The notes under the pieces were generated by a model. It saw nothing but the letters and a program-made list of their open reading frames with translations, did not search any database and was not told where the DNA came from. The position numbers were made by a program, and so were the translations under genes. A stretch of 64,000 nucleotides of DNA. Source: Ignavibacteria bacterium (lineage in GTDB: Bacteria > Bacteroidota > Ignavibacteria > Kapaibacteriales > UBA4661). Shown here piece after piece: positions 1-10,423 of this stretch (position 1 is its first letter; each line of letters begins with the position of its first letter). The stretch spans positions 1 to 64,000 of the forward strand of contig JACVZY010000012.1 in NCBI GenBank assembly GCA_014654705.1. Direction: 5' to 3'.

Positions 1-297
1 GTAGTGAACGGACTGCTAAATTACAGGTTTCCTAATTGATATGCAAATGTTTTTTTACATTTCTTACAAAAAACCCTAAATAAGGGTGCAATTTCACGGC
101 ATCGAATCCTGAACAACACCTGATAAAACCTAGCTTTTTAGACTAAATTATATATGTTTATTTTTTTTGAATATTTTTTCAATAATATCACATTATCTAT
201 AAAAAACTCACAACAGCGCTCTACTACTGAGTGTGTTATATCTTCATTTTTCCCGACCCTGATTATATCAGCACGTGGGAATGGCAAAAAATGCAAG
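1..297. other. Gene-free left edge
   Basis: This stretch lies downstream of the ribonucleotide reductase gene and before the window edge. It is A+T rich with frequent stops. An 87-codon open frame crosses it on the plus strand, but that frame runs through the terminator and into the 3' end of nrdJ and has phenylalanine/asparagine-rich, low-complexity composition, so I do not call it. I see no RNA gene, repeat or clear promoter here. Confidence 0.6.
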
Positions 298-329
298 AAG
301 CCCGAATATTTTGGACAATATTCGGGCTT
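298..329 (-). terminator. Terminator after nrdJ
   Basis: A perfect 13-bp stem (arms 298-310 and 317-329) with a 6-base loop lies 26 bases after the nrdJ stop. On the minus strand it is followed after a few bases by a T-rich run (CATTTTTTG). It probably ends the nrdJ transcript; the T run is slightly offset from the stem. Confidence 0.75.
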
Positions 330-355
330 CCTTTTCTACAAATCTACTTTACTCG

Positions 356-3300
356 TTACGAACAACCGCTCGTTGTACCACAATCATCGCATACCGTGCA
401 TGAACCATTGCGTTTAACGCGCATAGAGCCGCAATTAGAGCATTGTTCGCCAGTGTAACCTTTTGCTTTAGCTTCGACAACACGGGCAGTACGACCGTTA
501 CCGTTGCTGGTGTTTGCTCCTCCATTGCTAAACGCGACTTCGGCAAGCGCAGACTCCGGCATCACCGTCGTAGCAATACTTGCGGCAGGATTACCCAACT
601 CCGGAGAAGCGGTTTTATTGCTCACCGGCGGCTCATCTACTGCTTTGACGTGAACAAAATCGTTACGCTTGAGATAGTCATAGCCTACTGAGCGGAAAAC
701 GTAATCCAGAATAGATGTCGCATTCTTGATTGCTTCGTGCCCTTCCACAAAGCCGGCAGGCTCAAAGCGCGTGAAGGTGAAGGTCTCGACAAGCTCTTCA
801 AGCGGCATACCGTACTGAAGCGACTTTGAGGCGAGAACGGCGAAACAATTCAGCAAGCCCTTGAACGAAGCGCCTTCCTTGTACATATCAATAAAAATCT
901 CGCCGAGTGAACCATCTTCAAATTCGCCTGTACGCAAAAACACCTTGTGTCCGCCCACGTAGCCTTCACGGATATGCCCCGTGCGCTTTTTCGGCAGGCG
1001 GCGGCGCTGGGCGCGGTGATAGACTTTTTCAACGATCTGCATTTGGACTTCTTTCGGTCCTTTGGTCTCGTCAAGCGTTTCTTCGTCGCCAAGCATCAGT
1101 ACTTCGTCAAGATCGCTTGCGGCGGTGCTGTTGAGGGGCTGCGAGAGTTTCGAGCCGTCGCGGTAGAGAGCATTTGCTTTCACGCCTAATTTCCATGATT
1201 CCATATACACATCTGCAACCTCATCCACACTTGCTTCCGCAGGCATATTGACGGTCTTGGAGATTGCGCCGGAGATAAATGGCTGCACAGCCGCCATCAT
1301 CCGCACGTGTGCCATATACGCGATGTACCGCTGCCCTTTTGTACCACATTTGTTAGCACAATCAAACACTGGTAAATGCTCATCTTTCAGATGCGGAGCG
1401 CCTTCGACGGTCATGGTGCCGCAAATATATTCATTTGCTTCATCAATTTGTTGCTTCGTGAAACCAAGTGCTTCCAGCATATTAAAACTGAAATCATTCA
1501 GCTGTTCTTCCGTGAAATTCAGCGTTGTTTTGCAGAAATCGTCGCCAAGCGACCATTTATTGAACGCAAATTTCACATCAAACACCGCATCTAACTGCTT
1601 TTCGACTGCGTCCAGAGCCTCAGGTGTGAACCCTTTTTCCTTCAATGTTTGACGATTGATATGCGGACAGCCCGTCAGCGTGCCGCGCCCTTTGCAATAC
1701 TTCTCAATATCTTCGATTTGCTGCGCTGTGTAGCCCAAACGCGACAATGCAATATGAACTGATTGATTGACAATTTTGAAATACCCGCCGCCGGCAAGTT
1801 TTTTGAATTTTACAATCGCAAAGTCTGGTTCTACACCTGTGGTGTCGCAGTCCATCAGCAGACCAATCGTACCTGTGGGCGCAATCACCGTTGTTTGCGC
1901 GTTGCGGTAGCCATATTTTTCACCTAACTCCACAACTCTGTCCCACGCGTCGCGGGCAGCAGCCATAAGGTTCGGCGGACAAATCTCGTGGTTAATGCCC
2001 ATTGGCTTCACGCTAAGACCTTCGTACTGGTTTTCTGCCATATTGTAGGCTGCGCGGCGATGATTGCGCATAACGCGAAGCATCGCTTCTTTGTTCGGTT
2101 CGTAACCCGGAAATGCTCCTTGTTCTTTCGCAATTTCGGCAGAGGTAGCATACGCCTCGCCCGTCATCAAAGCTGAGATAGCGCCAGCAATAGCCAAGCC
2201 TTTCGGAGAATCGTAGGGAACGCCTTGCGTCATCAAAATTGTCCCAAGATTAGCGAAACCAAGCCCCAAAGTGCGGAATTTGTAGCTGAGTTCGGCAATG
2301 CGCTTGGAAGGAAACTGCGCCATAAGTACGGAGATTTCCAAAATTGTCGTCCAGATACGTGCTCCGTGCTTGAAATCATCTACTTTGAACGTACCATCTT
2401 CTTCCACAAAATGGGCAAGATTCAGACTAGCAAGATTACACGCTGTGTCGTCGAGGAACATGTACTCACTGCAGGGATTAGAAGCATTGATGCGCCCATC
2501 AGCCGGGCAGGTATGCCATTCGTTGATAGTCGTATCGTATTGAAGTCCCGGATCTGCCGATTTCCATGCGCTCACGGCGATTTTGCGCCACAAGTCGCGG
2601 GCGCGAACCGTCTTGGCAACAGTGCCGTTGGTGCGGCGAATAAGATTCCATTCTTTGTCTTCCACCACAGCCTGCATAAACTCTGCTGTTACACGCACCG
2701 TATTGTTCGAGTTTTGACCGCTCACAGTATTGTAGGCTTCTGATTCATAATGTGTATCGAACGTCTCAAAATCAAGCGTTGTGAACCCTTGCTCAACAAG
2801 AGCAAGCGTTCGGAAGATGTAACTATGTGGCACTTCTGCTTCCACTGCCTTGCGGACGGCACGAGCAAGATCGGTGTTTGCTTTCATATCGGTTCCGCCA
2901 GCCAATGCTGCATCCATGACGGACTGCAAGGCACGTGCGGTTAATTTGGAACCCGCAACAAGTGCAGCGACTTTTTCTTCTTCTTTTGCCTTCCATTCGA
3001 TAAATTCTTCGATGTCCGGATGGTCAGCGTTCAGAATTACCATTTTCGCGGCGCGGCGTGTTGTACCGCCGGATTTGATAGCGCCAGCAGCACGGTCATA
3101 AATTTTCAAAAAGCTCATTAAACCTGACGACGAGCCGCCGCCGGAGAGTTTTTCCCCCAAAGCCCGAAGTGAGGAGAAATTCGTACCGGTACCGGAGCCA
3201 TACTTAAAGATACGCGCTTCCCGCACTGCTAAATCGAAAATACCACCATCGTTCACCAAATCATCTTCGACGGATTGGATAAAGCACGCATGGGGTTGCG

Positions 3301-3832
3301 GGTGCGTATAAGCATCTTTAGAAGCAACAAGTTTTTTCGATCCCGGATCAACGTAGAAATGACCTTGTGATTTGCCGGTAATACCATACGCAAAATTCAA
3401 TCCTGTATTGAACCATTGTGGAGAATTTGGCGCTGCCATCTGGCGGAGCAGCATATAAGCGCTCTCGTCATAAAATGCCTGTGCATCATCAGCAGAGTCA
3501 AAATAACCATACTGCTCCCCCCAAAAACGCCAACAACCCGCAAGACGATGAACGACCTGCTTCACTGAGCGCTCTGCACCTGTAATTTGTTTACCATTTT
3601 CATCAAGCATAGGCTTACCGTCAGTGTCCACTTGAGGAACACCGGCTTTACGGAAATACTTTTGTGCCAAAATGTCGGTGGCGACCTGAGACCACTGCTT
3701 CGGTACTTCGATGTCGGTCATTTGAAACACAACCGAACCATCGGTATTGCGCAGGGTAGATGCGCGATGTGTGTATTCAAATTGGTCATAGACGTTTACG
3801 CCCGCTTGCGTAAAACGGCGTTGAATCTTCAT
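356..3832 (-). CDS. nrdJ: Vitamin B12-dependent ribonucleotide reductase (class II)
   Basis: A 1158-residue adenosylcobalamin-dependent ribonucleotide reductase, which converts ribonucleotides to deoxyribonucleotides in the cytoplasm and needs neither oxygen nor a separate radical-generating subunit. The catalytic core shows the NPCSEY motif (residues 452-457, containing the thiyl-radical Cys), a preceding HACF Cys at 193, the following [11 protein letters not shown] segment, and PTGTIG further on. The C-terminus ends in a Cys-rich shuttle/zinc tail (SNCGS, then [14 protein letters not shown]), typical of the long NrdJ family (TIGR02504 type). It starts at an ATG and stands alone: no nrdA, nrdB or nrdD is nearby. 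A Bacteroidota-type -7 box lies 24 bases upstream and a hairpin terminator follows the stop. Confidence 0.97.
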   Translation of the reverse strand: MKIQRRFTQAGVNVYDQFEYTHRASTLRNTDGSVVFQMTDIEVPKQWSQVATDILAQKYFRKAGVPQVDTDGKPMLDENGKQITGAERSVKQVVHRLAGCWRFWGEQYGYFDSADDAQAFYDESAYMLLRQMAAPNSPQWFNTGLNFAYGITGKSQGHFYVDPGSKKLVASKDAYTHPQPHACFIQSVEDDLVNDGGIFDLAVREARIFKYGSGTGTNFSSLRALGEKLSGGGSSSGLMSFLKIYDRAAGAIKSGGTTRRAAKMVILNADHPDIEEFIEWKAKEEEKVAALVAGSKLTARALQSVMDAALAGGTDMKANTDLARAVRKAVEAEVPHSYIFRTLALVEQGFTTLDFETFDTHYESEAYNTVSGQNSNNTVRVTAEFMQAVVEDKEWNLIRRTNGTVAKTVRARDLWRKIAVSAWKSADPGLQYDTTINEWHTCPADGRINASNPCSEYMFLDDTACNLASLNLAHFVEEDGTFKVDDFKHGARIWTTILEISVLMAQFPSKRIAELSYKFRTLGLGFANLGTILMTQGVPYDSPKGLAIAGAISALMTGEAYATSAEIAKEQGAFPGYEPNKEAMLRVMRNHRRAAYNMAENQYEGLSVKPMGINHEICPPNLMAAARDAWDRVVELGEKYGYRNAQTTVIAPTGTIGLLMDCDTTGVEPDFAIVKFKKLAGGGYFKIVNQSVHIALSRLGYTAQQIEDIEKYCKGRGTLTGCPHINRQTLKEKGFTPEALDAVEKQLDAVFDVKFAFNKWSLGDDFCKTTLNFTEEQLNDFSFNMLEALGFTKQQIDEANEYICGTMTVEGAPHLKDEHLPVFDCANKCGTKGQRYIAYMAHVRMMAAVQPFISGAISKTVNMPAEASVDEVADVYMESWKLGVKANALYRDGSKLSQPLNSTAASDLDEVLMLGDEETLDETKGPKEVQMQIVEKVYHRAQRRRLPKKRTGHIREGYVGGHKVFLRTGEFEDGSLGEIFIDMYKEGASFKGLLNCFAVLASKSLQYGMPLEELVETFTFTRFEPAGFVEGHEAIKNATSILDYVFRSVGYDYLKRNDFVHVKAVDEPPVSNKTASPELGNPAASIATTVMPESALAEVAFSNGGANTSNGNGRTARVVEAKAKGYTGEQCSNCGSMRVKRNGSCTVCDDCGTTSGCS

Positions 3833-3855
3833 GCCAAAACTCCGCTAAAATGCTA

Positions 3856-3863
3856 CAAATATA
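3856..3863 (-). promoter_or_regulatory. Candidate Bacteroidota -7 box for nrdJ
   Basis: The minus strand reads TATATTTG, an exact TAnnTTTG match, 23 bases upstream of the nrdJ start codon. No clear TTTG (-33) element is seen at the expected distance, so this is a moderate call. Confidence 0.5.
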
Positions 3864-4031
3864 GGGTTTATGGGGTGTGCGATCTTTTATGCTGCACGAA
3901 TAATAAACTTACGAACTTTCCCCGAAATACGCCACGCGAAAAGTTTTCTACATATATCAATTCTTGTTTCTTTTTCGCATATTTCTTTTCGTCCGCATCA
4001 ATACAGGCTTCGTGAGGTTCGCTTTTTTGTG

Positions 4032-4039
4032 TACATTTG
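4032..4039 (+). promoter_or_regulatory. Candidate -7 box for the TPR gene
   Basis: TACATTTG matches TAnnTTTG and lies 47 bases before the ATG at 4087. It supports the 4087 start over the TTG at 3964, because the transcript would begin after 3964. Confidence 0.5.
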
Positions 4040-4086
4040 TGAAAGCTACAAAAAAACTTTCAAAAGCACTGAAACGCTTCATTTCC

Positions 4087-7000
4087 ATGAATCTTTCACA
4101 CAAGCATTTTTCCAGCAAAACCACTATTAGTCCGGCTTTAGCGATTATACTCATTGCGACGAGCATCGTGAACCTATCGGCACAAATAGCCCCGATGCCG
4201 ATGCACTATGGCGTGGAACGCTTTGCCGAAGGCGAGGCGTGGTTTCGCCATGATGTACAGCAGGAAGCTCAAAAGCGCCTGCGAATGGTCTTGCGCTCGT
4301 TTCCCGAATCGCCCGCCAGCGACCGTGCAGCGCTCTTACTGGCAGATGCACAATTTCGTGCTGGAGCGCAAAACCCTGATGAATACGTTTCAGCATGGCG
4401 CACCGTAGATAGCTTCGCTCTCCGTCGCCCCAATTCGCCGCTCCTGCCCTTTGCCTACGAACTTGCTGCCAAGCGCTATTTGGAGCAAGAACGTTTTGGA
4501 GAAGCACGAGAATACTTTACCAAAAGCATTGCCTCTGCCGCTATCAATCTGGCTTCTCGTGCAGACTCAGGATATGTGCTCCTTATGGCGGACGGGCTGT
4601 ATTGGCAAGGCGTTTGCTTCATGCAGGAAAGTTCGTCTAACACTGCTTTTGCCGATAGTGCCCAAGCGGTCTTTCTGCGCACAGCAACCATGTATCCGCA
4701 CGGTCTCTATGCTGACGACGCACTCTTTCTTCTTGCCCGCTATGCCGAACTGACACGCAATTACGATACCGCTCTGGCACGCTATGACCGTATCATTACG
4801 GCGTATCCGCGAGGAAATGTACGCCTTGCAGCGCATATTCGCGCTGCGCAGAATCATTTGCAATTCCGACGCTCAGCGCGGGCGCTCGGCGAATTGGAAT
4901 CGGCAACAACTATCCTAAACGATACTCGCAATCAAACTCCCAGCAGTCAAGTATTTGCAGAGCAAAGTTATGCCGACAACGCCCGTGAACAAATTCTCTA
5001 TATGCGCGGTGAGGCAAACGCTTCGGCACGGCGCTTTGAGGCGGCATTGAAAAATTTTGAACAGGTCATCAAGGAATATCCTCGCTCTCCGCTCCAAATG
5101 CGAGCGCGTCTTGGCAAAGGCTATGCACTTTTGAACCTTTCAGATTCTTCCACAAACATGATAGAAGCTGCTTTGGTGGAATATGACACGGTGATTGAGG
5201 CGGATAATTTCAGCAATCCCGAATATTCCCGTCTTGCAGGCGTAGCGCGTTTATACCGCACGATTGCGCTCAAGCGCAAAGGCGACCGCGAAACAGCTCG
5301 CAAGGAATTAAGCGGCTTAGCGGTGCAGTCGGATTTTCCTTTTCCGGCGGAGGCATTGCTTGAACTGGGCGAAATCTACTACCACGACGGCAAATACGAC
5401 GATGCCCGCAAAACTCTTGAACGTGCCGCCCGCGAAGCTCCCGACGCTGCGACGCAAATGCGCGTCAATCTGCTCTTAGGCGAAACCGCTTTGGAAGCAA
5501 AAAGTTATGCGCTTGCGGTGCGCTCTTTTGAACACGTCGAGCAACTTTTGGCTCAAGTGCCTTTATATGCGTTGCCCAACCGCGATGAATATCTCTCAGA
5601 AGCGCTTCTGAAGCGCGGTGTGGCACTTGTTGGTGCGAAAGAATACCGTGATGCCGTTACTCAGCTTACACGTTTTTTGAACGATAATCCCCAAAATAAC
5701 GACGACCCGAATAACGAAGCTATTGCGACAAGCCGCGCAGAAGCAGCATTTTGGATACTGGAAGCCCAATATCAAGCGGACTTACTGCAAAATGTTGTGC
5801 GCGGCTATCAGGCTTTTTTGACGGAACACAGCCAAAGCGGGCGTTCCGAAGAAGCGCTCTATGGCTTGGGCTGGACGCAATTTCGCCTTCGCCAGTTCAC
5901 CGAATCGGCTGGCACGTTTACGCGGCTTTTGCGGGAATATCCTCAATCAGGCTTTGCGCTGGACGTACTGACGCGCAAGGGTGACGGCTTATACATCACG
6001 AAAAATTATCGTGCCGCCGCCGATTCTTATCGCCAAGCAGCACGTCTTAAACCTAAGTCTGAACAAGGCGAGTATGCTGCCTTTCAGCTTGGGCAATCGC
6101 TCTATCGCTTGCAGGAATACGACCAAGCACTAGAAGCAATGCACGACTTTGCAAAAACTTATTCCTCGTCATCGTTAGCAGACGATGCGCTCTATGGCGC
6201 AGCATGGATTTACTTCCAGCAGCGGCGCTATCCCGAAGCAGCACAGGAGTTTCGCGCATTGCTTGATGCGTACCCGCAAGGTTCTGCAGCCCCCCGCGCC
6301 TACTACGCGCTTGGCGATAGCTATTTCAACGTGGAAAAATATGATGCTGCTATTCAAGCATATCGTTCTGTGGCGGATGTGTTCCCGCTCCATCCCCTTG
6401 CACCAGACGCTGTGAACGCCGTCCAATACTGCTATATGCTGCAAGGCAAGGAAGATTCAGCATCGGCGATTGCCGATAAATACATTAATGCAAGCCCCGG
6501 CTCGACTTTAGCACAAGAAGTGAAGTTCAAAAAAGCAGAAACGCTGTTCAATTCGGGCAAGTTCGCCACTGCCGCCGCAGAATTTGAAGATTTTATCGCA
6601 AAAAATCGCCAGAACCCGCGCAATGCCGAGGCTCTTTATCAAGTCGGACGCAGTTATGCTGCTATGAATGACACTGCGAAAGCGTTTGCCACCTTCCGCC
6701 GCGTCGAAACGGAATACGCCCAAAGCAATGTTGCGCCCAGAGCCGCTCTGGAAGCTGGATTGCTCAAAATGGAAAATAAATACTACGACGAAGCCGATAG
6801 TGCCTTTGCACGGTTAGAGCGCACTTATCCTGGCGATGACGCCGCTATTCGCGCTGCCTTTGAACGCGCTACGATGCGCGAAGCCCGTGGCGACACTGCG
6901 GGCGCAATCCGTCAATACCGCGACGTGGCGGAACGCTACAAAGGCTCTGATTACGGCGACCGCTGCCGCTACCGAGTCGCAATGTTTTTTCGGCAAAACA

Positions 7001-7332
7001 ATCTTTTTGATAGCGCCCGCGTACAGTTAGAGCAGATTGCCAGCACACGAACAGACGACCTCGCAGCGGAATCGCAATACCGTATCGGTGAGCTTTTCCT
7101 CCGTGAGAAAAAATATGCTGAAGCAATAACAGCCTTTTTGAAAAATAAGAATGCTTTCGCCGGACAAGAAGATTGGTACACGTTGGCACTGCTCAATCTC
7201 GCCGTGTGCTACGAAGCCACAAAGCAAGCCGAATCAGCAAAAGAAATGTATCGCCTCATCATAGCACAACATAGTGATGATGACTTTGGCAAGACCGCCC
7301 AACAACGACTCGAAAAATTGAGTAAAATGTAG
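4087..7332 (+). CDS. Very large exported tetratricopeptide-repeat protein
   Basis: About 1081 residues, built almost entirely of TPR-like helical hairpins from residue 40 to the end; recurring signatures are A-x-Y-x-x-G and F-x-x-Y-P-x-S (for example YGLGWTQF, ALYGAAWIYF, ALYQVGRSYA). The repeats resemble those of YbgF/BamD-type periplasmic proteins. The N-terminus from the ATG at 4087 has a hydrophobic signal segment ending near LSAQ, so export to the periplasm or outer membrane is likely. An in-frame TTG at 3964 would add 41 residues but lies upstream of the likely promoter. TPR superhelices are scaffolds for protein complexes; the partner cannot be read from the sequence. It ends 48 bases before the next gene. 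Confidence 0.85.
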   Translation: MNLSHKHFSSKTTISPALAIILIATSIVNLSAQIAPMPMHYGVERFAEGEAWFRHDVQQEAQKRLRMVLRSFPESPASDRAALLLADAQFRAGAQNPDEYVSAWRTVDSFALRRPNSPLLPFAYELAAKRYLEQERFGEAREYFTKSIASAAINLASRADSGYVLLMADGLYWQGVCFMQESSSNTAFADSAQAVFLRTATMYPHGLYADDALFLLARYAELTRNYDTALARYDRIITAYPRGNVRLAAHIRAAQNHLQFRRSARALGELESATTILNDTRNQTPSSQVFAEQSYADNAREQILYMRGEANASARRFEAALKNFEQVIKEYPRSPLQMRARLGKGYALLNLSDSSTNMIEAALVEYDTVIEADNFSNPEYSRLAGVARLYRTIALKRKGDRETARKELSGLAVQSDFPFPAEALLELGEIYYHDGKYDDARKTLERAAREAPDAATQMRVNLLLGETALEAKSYALAVRSFEHVEQLLAQVPLYALPNRDEYLSEALLKRGVALVGAKEYRDAVTQLTRFLNDNPQNNDDPNNEAIATSRAEAAFWILEAQYQADLLQNVVRGYQAFLTEHSQSGRSEEALYGLGWTQFRLRQFTESAGTFTRLLREYPQSGFALDVLTRKGDGLYITKNYRAAADSYRQAARLKPKSEQGEYAAFQLGQSLYRLQEYDQALEAMHDFAKTYSSSSLADDALYGAAWIYFQQRRYPEAAQEFRALLDAYPQGSAAPRAYYALGDSYFNVEKYDAAIQAYRSVADVFPLHPLAPDAVNAVQYCYMLQGKEDSASAIADKYINASPGSTLAQEVKFKKAETLFNSGKFATAAAEFEDFIAKNRQNPRNAEALYQVGRSYAAMNDTAKAFATFRRVETEYAQSNVAPRAALEAGLLKMENKYYDEADSAFARLERTYPGDDAAIRAAFERATMREARGDTAGAIRQYRDVAERYKGSDYGDRCRYRVAMFFRQNNLFDSARVQLEQIASTRTDDLAAESQYRIGELFLREKKYAEAITAFLKNKNAFAGQEDWYTLALLNLAVCYEATKQAESAKEMYRLIIAQHSDDDFGKTAQQRLEKLSKM

Positions 7333-7380
7333 AATAATGTAAAATCAGGTAACCAAGTACAACTCCACCAGCACACAACC

Positions 7381-8007
7381 ATGACTACACAAGAACTTAT
7401 AGGGTATGTTCATAGCCGCATAGAACAGCCCCCCGCAATGGCTCATGCGGTCGTTGCTATTCCGGACGATATTTTTTGGAGCATCAGCCGCGAACAGGCA
7501 GAAGCGCTCACGGAAGCATTCGGTACGACAGTGTTTTTGCGTCTTCCCGAATCGGAAAAAAAGTTTTTTGACTGGCTGCGCAGCACAGAACCAGCTGTAT
7601 GGCAAGACCTCTGGGGAATGGATATTCCCGATGGTGAAAGCAACGAACCGTATTTAGTGGGAATGGGCTTGCTGCCGGAAATGCTCCACGAAGCGCGTGG
7701 GTTCCCGATTTGCGACCTGACCACGCAACCGAATTTCTTTTTTTCTATCAAAAATTTCAATGCTGAAGAAATCAAACCCATGATAGATGCTATCGTGCAG
7801 CGCATAGAAAACAAAGTAGATGTATCGGCAAAAGAGATTTTGCTCATGGAAATTCGCCGCGCACCGATTGATGTGTGGCGCTTTGCGTACTTCTACCGCG
7901 TTCCGGTCGAAGACGTAAAACTCATTGTGGCTGAACTTGTTGAGGATGGAATACTCAGATATGCTGCAAATCGTGAGGATATGTCGGAGTTTTTGCAGTG
8001 GGAGTAA
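7381..8007 (+). CDS. Conserved-looking hypothetical protein
   Basis: A 208-residue soluble protein without signal peptide or membrane segment, starting at an ATG 48 bases after the TPR gene and likely co-transcribed with it. I do not recognise the family. The C-terminal third (about residues 135-205) is mostly predicted helix with a pattern suggestive of a small winged-helix unit (RRAPIDVWRFAYFYRVPVED followed by VAELVEDGILRY), but this is only an impression. Codon use matches the neighbours, and the two dense reverse-strand frames across it look like shadows. Confidence 0.7.
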   Translation: MTTQELIGYVHSRIEQPPAMAHAVVAIPDDIFWSISREQAEALTEAFGTTVFLRLPESEKKFFDWLRSTEPAVWQDLWGMDIPDGESNEPYLVGMGLLPEMLHEARGFPICDLTTQPNFFFSIKNFNAEEIKPMIDAIVQRIENKVDVSAKEILLMEIRRAPIDVWRFAYFYRVPVEDVKLIVAELVEDGILRYAANREDMSEFLQWE

Positions 8008-8156
8008 GATTATTGCGAGAGCAGCAAGTCATCCTGCGTTTTTGACCACTTATCACGATTTTTTACCGCTCCCAACAAATTTCAGAACGTTTTTCGAGTA
8101 ACCACCGTAATCCTTGTTTCAAATACACCTTTGTATTTTTTCAAGGACAAACGGTT

Positions 8157-10385
8157 ATGAAATATATTTTCTCCTCGCTTCTGGTATTTATATTCGCCGG
8201 ACACCGCCTAGCAGCACAAGATATATTCCCGCCACCAAACGACGCGGCGAAACTGCGGATTCATGCGCACCGCGCCACAAAGCCTCTTGTTATTGACGGC
8301 AATCTTGACGAAGCAGATTGGCAAGCAGCAAAGGCTGTGGGCAATTTTATCCAATCCGAACCCTTCCAAGGTCAGCCAGCCCAATTCGACACCGATATTC
8401 GTATTCTTTTCGATGACGAGAATATTTACATCGGTGCGTTTTGCCGCGATACCACAGGCGCAAACGGCATTCGTGTTCAGAATTTGCGCCGCGATTTTGA
8501 AACCTTCCAAAATGAATCCGTCGGCGTAGCCTTCGATACCTTCCGCGACCCACGGACTCCCGTGCCAACGTTTTTTGCTACTCCCTACGGCTCGCAATCG
8601 GATATGCAAATTTTCGAAGACCGTATCTTTGATAGCGATTGGGATGCTATTTGGCGTGTACGTACAAGCATCAGCAGTTCGGGCTGGACGGCAGAATTTG
8701 CTATTCCGTGGTCGTCCTTGCGGTATCCTACCGCCAATCAATCAAATGAGCAATCATCAGAAACCGTTTGGGGTATTAACTTTTCTCGCGTTAACCGCCG
8801 CTTGAACCAGATTACACGCTGGTCGCCCGTGCCACGTGCATACACGATTGGGCGTATGGTTTATGGTGGCGTAGTAACGGGCTTGCAGCCACCACCGCAG
8901 CGCATTAATCTCCGCGTTCAGCCCTACGGTACATTTCGCCTTGCAGAACGTACTGCACAAGGCGCGGCAGATGTGCGCGAGTCAAAGCCGGCTTTTGGCG
9001 GAGAAGCGAAGTGGGCACCAAGCGCGAACACCGTTCTCGACCTAACCGTCAATACCGACTTTGCACAAGCAGATGCCGACCGCCAAGTGGTGAATCTAAG
9101 CCGCTTCTCGGTCTTTTTTCCTGAGCGGAGACAATTTTTCTTGGAAAATGCAAGTCTCTTTGCCGTTGGCTCAAGTGAAGGGCACAATATTCAACCTTTT
9201 TTCAGTCGGCGCATCGGGCTAGACGGCAATGGCAATCGATTGGCGATTGATGCCGGACTGCGCTTGGTGAACCAAACAACCACATACAGTGCGGGCGGAC
9301 TCATCATGCGGCAGCGTGGCGATGAATCGCATCCCTCTTCATGGTTTGGCGTTGGGCGATACACCCAAAATATTGGCGAAAATACTCGCATTGGAGCTTT
9401 AGCAACTGTACGGCATGACGAAGCATTTGGGTTATCAGGCTCTGCAAAGACAAATATTGTTGGCGCAGTGGATGGATTTACGCGCCTTAGCAACCCCGTT
9501 TCTTTGCGCGGGATGCTTTCAGTTTCGTCTGATTCCGGTAAGACGGGCTTTGCCGGATATGCGGAAATGCAGGTGCAGGAGAACTGGATTTATGCGGAGT
9601 GGAAACAATCCGTGGTTTCAGCCACATATAATCCCGGCATCGGATTTATTGACAGAGCCGATATTATTCGCACCTCACCCGGATTTTATCTGAATTGGCG
9701 ACCATCGTGGATGCCGCAAGGAGTTCTCTTTTTGGGTCCGGGAGCATTCATTGATGCCGTTCATCAGCTTTCCGACGGAACATTTTTGGAAGGAAATGTA
9801 CGTGTTTATCCTATGTATGTGAATTTCCGCGATGGGGGAGGGTTGGGTGCATATATTCAGCCTACTATGCAGGTTCTAACGGAATCATTCGAGCCACTAA
9901 GCGGTATGAGCATTGCTCCGGGGAAATACAATTATATGCGCTATGGCATTGAAGGCAATACTGACCCAAGTGCTCCTGTCAGTCTTAACGGGCGCTTAGA
10001 AGTTGGTGGCTACTTTAACGGGCAACTTTCTTCGCTTTCACTTTCTTTGCGCACAGCGCCGATTCCACAGATTGCGGCATCGGTTTCTTATACGCGCAAT
10101 GAACTGACGAGTATTGGAGAAGCGAACTCCACTCGCGTCACACACCTGCTTGCGCCCGAACTACGCCTCTCGCTCAACCCGCGATTACAACTCATTGCGT
10201 TCTGGCAATACAACACCGCAGCAGAACGTTCTACATGGAATGCACGGTTTTCGTGGGAGTTTGAGCCGTTATCCTACATATTCGTTGTCTTTAACGATAA
10301 CCGAACATTTGACCAATCACGCTTTGAAACGCCATTCACGCAGCGCGAAGCTATCATCAAGATTTCGTATTTGCGTCAGCTGTAA
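8157..10385 (+). CDS. CBM9-like / DUF5916 outer-membrane protein
   Basis: A 742-residue exported protein. After a signal peptide (residues 1-20) comes a carbohydrate-binding-module-9-like domain (about 35-220) with the typical start PLVIDGNLDEADWQ and the later block DENIYIGAFCRD. The rest (about 230-742) is a beta-barrel-like DUF5916 region rich in alternating hydrophobic/aromatic strands, including FFPERRQFFLENA, a hallmark of this family. The last residues (IIKISYLRQL) resemble an outer-membrane strand. The family is common in Bacteroidota and Gemmatimonadota; its function is not established, though CBM9 suggests sugar binding at the cell surface. A TonB-dependent receptor gene follows 38 bases later. 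Confidence 0.85.
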   Translation: MKYIFSSLLVFIFAGHRLAAQDIFPPPNDAAKLRIHAHRATKPLVIDGNLDEADWQAAKAVGNFIQSEPFQGQPAQFDTDIRILFDDENIYIGAFCRDTTGANGIRVQNLRRDFETFQNESVGVAFDTFRDPRTPVPTFFATPYGSQSDMQIFEDRIFDSDWDAIWRVRTSISSSGWTAEFAIPWSSLRYPTANQSNEQSSETVWGINFSRVNRRLNQITRWSPVPRAYTIGRMVYGGVVTGLQPPPQRINLRVQPYGTFRLAERTAQGAADVRESKPAFGGEAKWAPSANTVLDLTVNTDFAQADADRQVVNLSRFSVFFPERRQFFLENASLFAVGSSEGHNIQPFFSRRIGLDGNGNRLAIDAGLRLVNQTTTYSAGGLIMRQRGDESHPSSWFGVGRYTQNIGENTRIGALATVRHDEAFGLSGSAKTNIVGAVDGFTRLSNPVSLRGMLSVSSDSGKTGFAGYAEMQVQENWIYAEWKQSVVSATYNPGIGFIDRADIIRTSPGFYLNWRPSWMPQGVLFLGPGAFIDAVHQLSDGTFLEGNVRVYPMYVNFRDGGGLGAYIQPTMQVLTESFEPLSGMSIAPGKYNYMRYGIEGNTDPSAPVSLNGRLEVGGYFNGQLSSLSLSLRTAPIPQIAASVSYTRNELTSIGEANSTRVTHLLAPELRLSLNPRLQLIAFWQYNTAAERSTWNARFSWEFEPLSYIFVVFNDNRTFDQSRFETPFTQREAIIKISYLRQL

Positions 10386-10423
10386 ACTTTTTACAACAAT
10401 TTCATTTTTGAGTATTACTCTCC

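Noticed and set aside
154-417. 87-codon plus-strand frame at the left edge
   Set aside because: It crosses a terminator hairpin and the end of nrdJ, has low-complexity Phe/Asn composition and no family signature.
2225-2743. 172-codon plus-strand frame
   Set aside because: It lies wholly inside nrdJ on the opposite strand and has no domain signature.
3833-4086. Possible cobalamin riboswitch upstream of nrdJ
   Set aside because: I searched for the B12-box words and a matching stem and found none; B12-dependence alone does not imply one.
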